Positions 1 through 6,065 of a stretch of 7,344 nt of DNA are shown piece by piece. The position numbers were made by a program, and so were the translations under genes. Source of the DNA: Chloroflexota bacterium (GTDB lineage Bacteria; Chloroflexota; Anaerolineae; 4572-78; J111); assembly GCA_003695455.1 (NCBI GenBank), contig RFJF01000845.1, positions 1 through 7,344 on the forward strand. The letters are read 5' to 3'. How positions within the stretch are numbered: the stretch's first letter is position 1; each line of letters starts with the position of its first letter. Below the pieces are notes generated by a model. It was given only the letters and a program-made list of their open reading frames with translations, was not told the origin of the DNA and ran no database searches.

Positions 1-975
1 GACCTGGCCCAAAACATGGTCACAGCTACCCCAACCCCCACCGGCACACCAACACCAATTTTTATTTTGCTCAACGGCGATTTGCCGCCGCAAACAGCTA
101 CCCCAACCCCCGTGATTACCGTGGTTGCCACGCCGCCCATCCCTGCCCCCCTGATTGGCAAAATTGCCTTCAAATCCAACCGCAGCGGCGAAGAACAGAT
201 TTACATCATCAACCCCGATGGTACCGGCCTGGCGCTGCTGACCGACCCGTGGCCCTACAATATGGCTCGCCTGGCGGACCAGTTTTCACCCGATGGCCTG
301 TTCAGGGTCTTTACCAAAGATGCCGTTCGGTACCAAAATGACAACACAGGCGTAGGTGTTAGAGACAATGTACCCGCCATTTTTTGGTACAATATTCAGT
401 ATCATGAAGAGCAACAGGTTACCCATTTTGGTAGCGGCATTGCCTACGATGGTGTTTGGTCCCCCACCGAAGACCGGATTGCCTTTTTGTCTAATGACAG
501 CCGTGATGACGAAATCTGGGTTGTAGACTGGAACGGCGAAAACCTGCAAAGACTCACCGAAACCAATGAAGCCTACAATGCCCGTGAGATAGGCAAAGAC
601 ACCTTTGTGCCAGAAATTAATGGGCATCCTTCCTGGTCGCCAGATGGCAAGCAGATTGTATTTTGGTCCAACCGGGGTGGTAACGGAGGAATTTGGGTGA
701 TGAACGCCGATGGAAGCAACGTATATTCATTAAGCAAACCACAGTACAACGATTGGGCTCCCGTCTGGATAAAATATCCCGGTATTCCCGGCAACACAGC
801 CAGCATCCACATTCCTTACACCGGCCCGTTTGACCCATTTGTAACCAATATCACTCGCACCTGCGCCGATTTTCCAGACCTCAACCAGGCACAAGCCTTT
901 TATCTGGCTGCCGGCGGCCCCGCACTGGACCCGCACGGTTTGGATAACGATAAAAACGGTGTGGCCTGTGATTAA
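1..975 (+). CDS. Partial TolB/PD40 beta-propeller protein with C-terminal Excalibur motif (5' end outside window)
   Basis: The reading frame is open from base 1 (DLAQN precedes the first Met at 16), so the true start lies upstream. Counting from that Met, residues 3-46 are a low-complexity Thr/Pro linker (TPTPTGTPTP, then TATPTP), typical of extracytoplasmic spacers. Residues 50-240 contain PD40-type propeller repeats: IAFKSNRSGEEQIYIINPDG (50-69), FSPDG (90-94), WSPTEDRIAFLSN with DDEIWVVDWNG (148-174), and WSPDGKQIVFWSNRGG with GIWVMNADG (207-233). Residues 283-319 match the Excalibur calcium-binding pattern: C283, conserved DLN and QAQAFY, then an acidic loop LDNDKNGVACD at the very end. 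Such propellers usually bind ligands or partners and are not enzymes. The protein is probably exported or surface-attached. It ends 17 bases before the GHMP kinase, so co-transcription is possible, but a role in polysaccharide synthesis is not shown. Confidence 0.85.
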   Translation, partial: DLAQNMVTATPTPTGTPTPIFILLNGDLPPQTATPTPVITVVATPPIPAPLIGKIAFKSNRSGEEQIYIINPDGTGLALLTDPWPYNMARLADQFSPDGLFRVFTKDAVRYQNDNTGVGVRDNVPAIFWYNIQYHEEQQVTHFGSGIAYDGVWSPTEDRIAFLSNDSRDDEIWVVDWNGENLQRLTETNEAYNAREIGKDTFVPEINGHPSWSPDGKQIVFWSNRGGNGGIWVMNADGSNVYSLSKPQYNDWAPVWIKYPGIPGNTASIHIPYTGPFDPFVTNITRTCADFPDLNQAQAFYLAAGGPALDPHGLDNDKNGVACD

Positions 976-977
976 CC

Positions 978-981
978 GGAG
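978..981 (+). promoter_or_regulatory. Ribosome binding site of the GHMP kinase
   Basis: GGAG lies 11 bases before the ATG at 993 and just after the stop of the propeller gene. It supports the ATG that gives the conserved N-terminal RTPLRLSFVGGG motif close to the start. Confidence 0.6.
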
Positions 982-992
982 ACCTTGTTAGC

Positions 993-1991
993 ATGATTAT
1001 CACCCGTACCCCCCTTAGACTCAGCTTTGTGGGCGGCGGCAGCGATTTGCCGGCGTTTTATGAAAAAGAACAGGGCGCTGTTATTAGCACCGCTATTGAC
1101 AAATATATCTACCTTACCGTCAACCCCAAATTTGATCACAAAATCCGGGCCAGCTACTCTGTTACAGAAATTGTTGACAGCGTTGCAGAAGTGCAGCACG
1201 AGTTGATTCGGGAATCGCTCAAACTCATTGGTATTGAGCAAGGCATTGAAATCACCTCAATTTCAGATATTCCATCTCAAGGAACGGGGTTGGGGTCATC
1301 GGGCAGTTATACCGTGGGGTTGTTGAATGCGCTGTACGCCTACCAGGGGCATCTGGCCGGGGCAGAACGGTTGGCACACGAAGCTTGCCACATTGAAATC
1401 GAACGCTGCGGCCGTTCAAGCGGCAAGCAAGATCAGTACATTGCCGCTTACGGTGGATTAGAATACATTCGCTTTAACCCGGATGGCACTGTATTTGTAG
1501 ACCCGGTCATCTGTTCACCCCAGACCAAACGTGAATTGCAGCAAAATATGTTACTGTTTTACACCGGCCTTACCCGCAAAGCCAACAACATACTCCAGGT
1601 ACAATCCCGTGAAACCCGTAACGATGCAGCCAAACAAGCCACACTCAAAGAAATGGTAGGGTTGGCTCACCAGCTTTACCAGGCGCTGTCTGAAAACAAG
1701 GCCGACGCTTTTGGCGAAATATTGCATGCCGGCTGGACTTTAAAACGACGGTTGGTTAATGGTATCAGCAATGATAAAATTGATACGTGGTACGCGCGTG
1801 CCAGAGCGGCCGGGGCCATTGGCGGCAAGTTGTCTGGCGCAGGCGGCGGCGGATTCTTGCTATTTTATGCCAAACCTGAGCATCATGCGGCAATAAAACA
1901 GGCGCTTTCTGATTTGCGTTTTGTTCCGTTTAATTTTTGCCCACAGGGTAGCAAGGTGATTTACGTAGAGGAAAATGGTTATCAACCGTAA
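993..1991 (+). CDS. GHMP-family sugar kinase, D-glycero-D-manno-heptose 7-phosphate kinase (HddA)-like
   Basis: A 332-residue cytoplasmic kinase, full length for this family. The three GHMP motifs are present: motif 1 at 5-20 (RTPLRLSFVGGGSDLP), the phosphate-binding motif 2 at 93-106 (IPSQGTGLGSSGSY), and the Gly-rich motif 3 at 279-292 (KLSGAGGGGFLLFY). GKQDQYIAAYGG at 144-155 is characteristic of the HddA-like subgroup, with D147 the likely catalytic Asp. Family members phosphorylate a sugar or sugar phosphate with ATP. HddA itself makes D-glycero-alpha-D-manno-heptose 1,7-bisphosphate on the route to GDP-heptose for surface glycans. The exact substrate cannot be read from sequence: no isomerase, phosphatase or nucleotidyltransferase partner (GmhA, GmhB, HddC) is in this window, and fucose/hexose kinases share these motifs. 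It precedes the chain-length/kinase gene by 24 bases, consistent with one operon. Confidence 0.9.
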   Translation: MIITRTPLRLSFVGGGSDLPAFYEKEQGAVISTAIDKYIYLTVNPKFDHKIRASYSVTEIVDSVAEVQHELIRESLKLIGIEQGIEITSISDIPSQGTGLGSSGSYTVGLLNALYAYQGHLAGAERLAHEACHIEIERCGRSSGKQDQYIAAYGGLEYIRFNPDGTVFVDPVICSPQTKRELQQNMLLFYTGLTRKANNILQVQSRETRNDAAKQATLKEMVGLAHQLYQALSENKADAFGEILHAGWTLKRRLVNGISNDKIDTWYARARAAGAIGGKLSGAGGGGFLLFYAKPEHHAAIKQALSDLRFVPFNFCPQGSKVIYVEENGYQP

Positions 1992-2000
1992 TTGGTCTAT

Positions 2001-2005
2001 AGGAT
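2001..2005 (+). promoter_or_regulatory. Ribosome binding site that decides the start of the Wzz/kinase gene
   Basis: AGGAT lies 10 bases before the ATG at 2016. An in-frame TTG at 1992 would add eight residues (VYRIIVT after Met) but has no Shine-Dalgarno sequence and abuts the previous stop codon. The ATG also places the membrane segment at the usual distance from the N-terminus. Confidence 0.5.
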
Positions 2006-2015
2006 AATTGTTACC

Positions 2016-3932
2016 ATGAATCAGTATTTGAAAATTTTCTTAAAATGGTGGTGGCTTGTTTTGGCTTGTGTTGTGCTGTCTGCAACCACCAGCTATTTTT
2101 ACAGCCAGCAGCTTCCAAAAATCTATTCGGCCCGGGTCACGTTAACGGTTGGCAACAATATCATTGATGATCCCAACCCCGATATTCGCGCCCTCAACAA
2201 CATTCGCACGCTTGCCGAAGTTTACGCAGAACTGGTAACCCGCCTGCCTATAGCGCACACAGTTATTGAACGGTTGGGGCTAAATATGGACCCGGCTGAT
2301 CTGGCTGAAATGATTGATACCCAGGTTATCCCTGATGCCCAATTACTTGAAATTTATGTGATGGACACCAATCCGGAACGGGCACAATTGCTGGCCAACA
2401 CATTGGCAGAAGAACTTATTTCTCAGAGTCCTACCAATTCACCGGAACGTGAGGAGCGCGAAAAGTTTATTCACTTGCAAATTAATGATTTGCAAGCCAA
2501 AATTGAGCAAACTAACCAAAAAATCAAGGCCATTGAAGATAAATTGCCTACCCTGACTTCGGCGGTTGAAATTGATGAGGCTCAGGGGCAATTGGCTGGC
2601 CTGGAAACCTTAAAAGCCAGCTATCAGCAAAACTATTCACAATTTTTGGCAAATTTGTCTGATAACTCAATCAACCGCCTGTCTATTTTTGAATACGCTG
2701 TAACACCTGTCACGCCAATTGCTCCCAATATTCGGCAGAATACAGCCATTGCCGCAGGGGCAGGGTTGTTGCTGGCAGTAGTGGTCATTATCCTGCTTGA
2801 ATTTTTTGACGATACCGTAGTTTGGCGCAAAGAAAAAACGCAAGACGTGGCCGGTGTGCCGGTATTGGGCGCCATCAATAAATTTGGACGCGGTGAACCC
2901 AAGTTGATTTTGCATGATCAACTGTGGTCGCTAGAAGCAGATATGTTGCGCAACCTGCGCAGCAGTATCTTGCTGGCGGCCAAAGACCGTTCGTTGTCAA
3001 CATTGCTGGTTACCAGTGCCTCTCCGGGCGAAGGCAAGTCATTTTTGGCCGCAAACCTGTCGGTTGTCTCTGCTACATCAAATGTTGATATTTCTTCAGA
3101 GTCTCCGGATCCTGAATATGTTGACAAGCCGGTTATTTTGGTTGATGCCGACTTGCGCAGCCCCTCATTGCATGAATTGTTTGACCTGCCCAACGTGTTC
3201 GGGTTGGTTGATGTGCTGTCGGTGACCGGGCCGGCGGTTGAAACAGTTTTGCAAAAAGCGCTGCGCCAAACCAGCGTGCCGGGATTGCTGCTATTGCCGG
3301 CCGGCCGCGCACCGCTGGACCCCGGCTCACTCATCCAATCTGACAATTTTAGAAACCTGCTCCGTTTGCTTGAGCAACAGGCCACCATGGTAATTATTGA
3401 TAGCGCCCCGATGTTGCAGGTGGTTGAAACCCGGGCCATTGTTAACGCCACAGACGGCACAGTTTTAGTTGTTAGCGATAAACAAACACGGCTCAAAAAT
3501 ATTGAAAAAGTAAAAGGATTTTTTGACTTTAGTGAAACCAACAAATTGCTGGGTGTGATATTTAACCGTGTAAAATCGCCCTACAGCTATCAATATTCGG
3601 CCTATTATGCACGCCGGTCACCGGTGCCAAAATTGGGGCAGGCCCGGTTAGCCGGCTCTGCCAAAAATAAATTGTGGCCCTTTGGACGCAAGGCTCCAAC
3701 CAATCCCGATGCGATTGCGCTGCAAGATGTTGCCGCCCAGTTGGGCATTAAAAAAAGTACGGCGCGTCGGTGGTGCGAAGAAGGCCGGCTGCCGGCAACC
3801 AAAGAGGGTTCTCATTGGGTGGTCACACTCGATGATTTGCAGGCTTTCATTACCACCTTTCAACACATGCCTGCTGCAGAAGGGAGGAATTCAAATAACC
3901 AAAGCCAGAAGATAAAAGTTGAAAATTTGTAA
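2016..3932 (+). CDS. Wzz/Wzc-like polysaccharide co-polymerase and tyrosine autokinase with C-terminal excisionase-type HTH domain
   Basis: A 638-residue inner-membrane protein. In order: first membrane helix about 11-30; Wzz-type extracytoplasmic region with a predicted coiled coil about 144-177; Pro-rich TPVTPIAPN at 230-238 before membrane helix 2 (about 243-262); then a cytoplasmic BY-kinase domain. The kinase shows DxxRxxR (D309, R312, R315; usually ExxRxxR), Walker A SASPGEGKS (334-342), Walker A' VILVDADLRSP (373-383) and Walker B MVIIDSAP (458-465). A Tyr cluster, YSYQYSAYYA (523-532), is the expected autophosphorylation tail. Such proteins set chain length and drive export of polysaccharide through phosphorylation cycles. 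Unusually, the chain continues after a roughly 35-residue linker into an excisionase/MerR-like HTH (about 566-612: LQDVAAQLGIKKSTARRWCEEGRLPA, W601, VTLDDLQAFI written in segments), which ordinary Wzc proteins lack. A Ser/Asp-rich insert (about 352-371) separates Walker A from A'. Domain calls are strong; the function of the HTH is unknown. Confidence 0.93.
   Translation: MNQYLKIFLKWWWLVLACVVLSATTSYFYSQQLPKIYSARVTLTVGNNIIDDPNPDIRALNNIRTLAEVYAELVTRLPIAHTVIERLGLNMDPADLAEMIDTQVIPDAQLLEIYVMDTNPERAQLLANTLAEELISQSPTNSPEREEREKFIHLQINDLQAKIEQTNQKIKAIEDKLPTLTSAVEIDEAQGQLAGLETLKASYQQNYSQFLANLSDNSINRLSIFEYAVTPVTPIAPNIRQNTAIAAGAGLLLAVVVIILLEFFDDTVVWRKEKTQDVAGVPVLGAINKFGRGEPKLILHDQLWSLEADMLRNLRSSILLAAKDRSLSTLLVTSASPGEGKSFLAANLSVVSATSNVDISSESPDPEYVDKPVILVDADLRSPSLHELFDLPNVFGLVDVLSVTGPAVETVLQKALRQTSVPGLLLLPAGRAPLDPGSLIQSDNFRNLLRLLEQQATMVIIDSAPMLQVVETRAIVNATDGTVLVVSDKQTRLKNIEKVKGFFDFSETNKLLGVIFNRVKSPYSYQYSAYYARRSPVPKLGQARLAGSAKNKLWPFGRKAPTNPDAIALQDVAAQLGIKKSTARRWCEEGRLPATKEGSHWVVTLDDLQAFITTFQHMPAAEGRNSNNQSQKIKVENL
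3711..3851 (+). other. Excisionase/MerR-like HTH (HTH_17 type) domain fused to the tyrosine kinase
   Basis: This segment encodes residues about 566-612 of the kinase. It follows the family pattern closely: a first helix ALQDVAAQLGI, a recognition helix STARRWCEEG, the near-invariant GRLPA turn, a wing with HW, and a closing helix TLDDLQAFI. In stand-alone proteins this fold binds DNA. Here it sits on the cytoplasmic side, directly after the Tyr-rich tail. The frame is continuous, with no stop or shift between kinase and HTH, so it is a genuine fusion as sequenced. Confidence 0.85.
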
Positions 3933-4049
3933 CCGTATCATTGCCTGGCTCTTTCATCCCGTTTTCAACTTCAGAATCATCTACACAGGAGTGCGCGCTC
4001 TCTGCGGCACAGTAACAAAGAACAAAAATTAACAATTTACCGGTCGAGA

Positions 4050-4084
4050 TACCCTTCGTCGCACTCAGGGTAGCCATACCTGAG
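4050..4084 (+). repeat. Two overlapping, mutually exclusive inverted repeats
   Basis: Stem 1 pairs TACCCT (4050-4055) with AGGGTA (4067-4072) around an 11-base loop. Stem 2 pairs CTCAGG plus TA (4064-4069, 4071-4072) with TACCTGAG (4077-4084), bulging G4070 and leaving a 4-base loop GCCA. Both use bases 4067-4069 and 4071-4072, so only one can form at a time. No T-run follows stem 2. The core CCCTTCG...CTCAGGG resembles a short intergenic palindrome that I recall from many environmental genomes; that resemblance is from memory. Confidence 0.5.
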
Positions 4085-4092
4085 CCTCCCTC

Positions 4093-4120
4093 TAATTCCT
4101 GACTCCCGACCCCTAAATCC
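4093..4120 (+). repeat. Degenerate heptamer tandem repeat
   Basis: Four consecutive 7-base units can be read: TAATTCC, TGACTCC, CGACCCC and TAAATCC. They share a T/C-R-A-N-Y-C-C pattern and sit just upstream of the ribosome binding site at 4131. The units are imperfect, and the array could be chance in a pyrimidine-rich leader. Confidence 0.35.
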
Positions 4121-4130
4121 TATTTTTCAC

Positions 4131-4135
4131 AGGAG
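4131..4135 (+). promoter_or_regulatory. Ribosome binding site that supports the TTG start of the asparagine-synthase-like gene
   Basis: AGGAG lies 10 bases before TTG at 4146. It is the best Shine-Dalgarno match near any intergenic start here and supports TTG initiation over the next in-frame ATG at 4212, which would remove the conserved first strand SGLLGV. Confidence 0.75.
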
Positions 4136-4145
4136 TACATCGAGA

Positions 4146-6065
4146 TTGAGTGGGTTACTGGGCGTTTGCGCCCCCAATACAGAAACAAATATTGAAAATC
4201 AGCTAAGAAACATGGCTGCCACAGTAATGCACCGGCCCTGGTACGTTACCGAGACGTATGCTGCCCCCAACCGGCAATGGGGATTTGGCCGGGTGGGCAT
4301 TGGCATCTTTAACCAAGCATCCCAACCGGCCTGGAACAGCAACCGAACCGTTGCTGTAATGCTGGCGGGTGAATTTTATAACCAGTATGGCCTGCAAAAA
4401 TTTGACATTGACGCCACCTTACCCGACGAACACATTGCGCTGAATTTATACCAAAAGCTGGGTGATGACTTTGTGTGTCATCTGAAAGGCGCATTTGTTG
4501 TAGCCATTTGGGACCGCAGCCGGGACTCTATAATTCTGTATAATGACAGATTTGGGTTGTATAACACATTTTATGCCGCCCGGGATGGTTACTTTATTTT
4601 TGGCCCCGAAATGAAAGCCGTGTTGTGCAGCCCGGCAATTCCTCGCTCGCCTGATATGGTGGCCCTGGCCCAATATATGCGTTTTCAGCATTTACTGGGA
4701 GACCGCACATTTTTTGAAGATGTAAAACTGATGCCCCCGGCATCGGTGCTGACCTGCCGGGTGTCCACAGCCCGCGTTCAAATCCGCCCCTACTGGGCCT
4801 TTGCCGATATTCCCCACCATCCCAACATTAGTTTTAACGAAGCGGTTGAAGAAACGGGGCGACTCTTAAGCCGGGCCGTAAAGCGGTTATCTGGCGATAA
4901 TTACCGCCCCGGTGTTTACCTGAGCGGCGGCCTCGATTCCCGAACCATTGCCGGTTTTGTAGAGCCATCACGGCTGACCACGCTTACCTACGGCCAAAAG
5001 AATTGCCGCGACGTTTATTTTGCCCAAAAAATAGCAGATACGCTCGGCAGCCGCCACATTTGGGTAGATATGCCCAACGGCAAATGGGTAGCAGATTATG
5101 CCGATTTCCACCTGAGTCTTACTGAAGGGTTTCACAGTTGGATACACGCACACGGCATCAGCACACTTGAGCAAGCCCGTCAGGTGATGGATGTGAACCT
5201 GACCGGCTGGGGCGGCGGCACGGTTATGGGCCACCCGGATTCGATTGAACCGCTCCAGATGCATGCCGTAGATGAGCAGGCATTAACTGTTCGCCTATTC
5301 TACCTGTTCAACCAGAAATACACCTGGCCCTCCATTACAGAGGCAGAAGAACAGTACCTGTACACGGACTCATTGGCCCCGCAACTACAGGGGCTGGCCT
5401 TTGATTCATTCAAAGCTGAACTGGCGCCTTATTGGGATATTCGGCCCGATGTGCGCGCCGAATATTTCACCATGCGCAATCACGACCTGCGCCTCACGCA
5501 TAATTTGGTAACATTTTATCGCTCTCATATTGAAATGCGTTTTCCATTTTTTGATTATGACCTGTTTGATTTTTTGTACGGTATTCCGGCCAACCACCGG
5601 GCCGATAAAAAACTGTACCGTGCGGTACTGCAAAAATATCTTCCCCGGTTGGCGTATGTTCCGTACAACCATAATTTGTATTTGCCCACGACTAAGGCAA
5701 TTTTTCATGAATCGCATAAATTCTGGGTCAGGCTCACCAATCGGGTAGGAAATCAGCTTCATTTGCGGCAGCACGCGTTACACACGCTCTACGCCGATTA
5801 TGAAAATTACCTGCGAACTGATTTGAAGGCCTGGGCAGAAAACATTTTGTTTGACCCGCAAACTCTGGGCCGTGGCATTTTCAACCCGGCCTATATCAAA
5901 TCAGTTTGGAACAGACACCAATCCGGGCTGGAGGAGTGGACCATTGGCAAAATTGCACCGCTAATAACGTATGAGATGATGTTGCGCCGATTTGGGGGGG
6001 ATTTAACCAGTCACACCGAACCCGAGGACCCCAGATTATGCTTAACAGGATTACCCGTCGCCTAA
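4146..6065 (+). CDS. Asparagine-synthase-like protein with a degenerate glutaminase domain (Ser for Cys at position 2)
   Basis: A 639-residue, two-domain protein of the asparagine synthetase B class. The N-terminal class II glutamine amidotransferase fold spans about 1-210; the ATP-pyrophosphatase (synthetase) domain spans about 225-620. The TTG start gives MSGLLGV where active enzymes have MCG, so the nucleophilic Cys is Ser. The NGE(I/F)YN glutamine-binding motif reads AGEFYN (74-79), losing the oxyanion Asn, and HRGPD reads HRPWY. R49 of the fold, D94 and DRFG (134-137) are kept. The pyrophosphate loop is intact (SGGLDS, 260-265), but the second loop, GEGxDE in AsnB, reads GWGGGT (354-359). 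MRFPFFD (464-470) and KKLYR (488-492) are present. AsnB-like genes in glycan loci can amidate uronic acids (WbpS type), and relatives without Cys, such as beta-lactam synthetase and lasso cyclase, join other amines or close rings. An amide-forming, ammonia- or amine-using role in sugar decoration is inference; asparagine synthesis seems unlikely. Confidence 0.9.
   Translation: MSGLLGVCAPNTETNIENQLRNMAATVMHRPWYVTETYAAPNRQWGFGRVGIGIFNQASQPAWNSNRTVAVMLAGEFYNQYGLQKFDIDATLPDEHIALNLYQKLGDDFVCHLKGAFVVAIWDRSRDSIILYNDRFGLYNTFYAARDGYFIFGPEMKAVLCSPAIPRSPDMVALAQYMRFQHLLGDRTFFEDVKLMPPASVLTCRVSTARVQIRPYWAFADIPHHPNISFNEAVEETGRLLSRAVKRLSGDNYRPGVYLSGGLDSRTIAGFVEPSRLTTLTYGQKNCRDVYFAQKIADTLGSRHIWVDMPNGKWVADYADFHLSLTEGFHSWIHAHGISTLEQARQVMDVNLTGWGGGTVMGHPDSIEPLQMHAVDEQALTVRLFYLFNQKYTWPSITEAEEQYLYTDSLAPQLQGLAFDSFKAELAPYWDIRPDVRAEYFTMRNHDLRLTHNLVTFYRSHIEMRFPFFDYDLFDFLYGIPANHRADKKLYRAVLQKYLPRLAYVPYNHNLYLPTTKAIFHESHKFWVRLTNRVGNQLHLRQHALHTLYADYENYLRTDLKAWAENILFDPQTLGRGIFNPAYIKSVWNRHQSGLEEWTIGKIAPLITYEMMLRRFGGDLTSHTEPEDPRLCLTGLPVA
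6024..6028 (+). promoter_or_regulatory. Ribosome binding site of the GNAT gene inside the upstream gene
   Basis: GAGGA lies 9 bases before the ATG at 6038, inside the last codons of the asparagine-synthase-like gene. It supports a true 28-base overlap and probable translational coupling. Confidence 0.7.

Larger units (their letters stand above)
3933..4145 (+). other. 213-base intergenic gap with hairpins and short repeats
   Basis: The gap separates the kinase gene from the asparagine-synthase-like gene. It holds two competing stems (4050-4084), a degenerate heptad repeat (4093-4120) and the AGGAG site of the next gene. I see no convincing promoter hexamers and no GC stem followed by a T run, so neither a promoter nor an intrinsic terminator can be asserted. 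It is the largest gap in the window and so the most likely place for separate transcriptional control. Confidence 0.6.

Noticed and set aside
1992..2015. TTG start for the Wzz/kinase gene, eight codons upstream
   Set aside because: It directly abuts the previous stop and has no Shine-Dalgarno; ATG 2016 has AGGAT upstream and the usual N-terminal length before the membrane helix.
2918..3544. Long open frame (208 codons) on the minus strand
   Set aside because: It lies wholly inside the Walker-motif kinase gene, has no recognisable domain and has Ser/Thr-rich low-complexity composition; it is an antisense shadow.
3785..3796. 12-base repeat CCGGCTGCCGGC, also at 7199-7210
   Set aside because: Both copies are in coding sequence in the same frame and encode Arg-Leu-Pro-Ala with common codons; this is a codon-use coincidence.
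3991..4032. 13-codon GTG mini-frame in the gap after an AGGAG-like sequence
   Set aside because: The AGGAG directly abuts the GTG with no usable spacing, and the peptide has no leader-peptide feature such as repeated regulatory codons.
4029..4055. Promoter-like TTAACA and TACCCT
   Set aside because: The spacing is only 15 bases, the -10 match is poor, and the second half is part of a hairpin stem.
3850..4077. 75-codon minus-strand frame spanning the gap and the end of the kinase gene
   Set aside because: No domain, no clear ribosome binding site, and it overlaps the HTH-encoding end of the kinase; the part over the gap is explained by the hairpin repeat.
5994..6000. G7 run near the end of the asparagine-synthase-like gene as a possible frameshift
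   Set aside because: The frame continues sensibly to a stop that gives the normal family length and a good overlap with the next gene, so no frameshift is needed.
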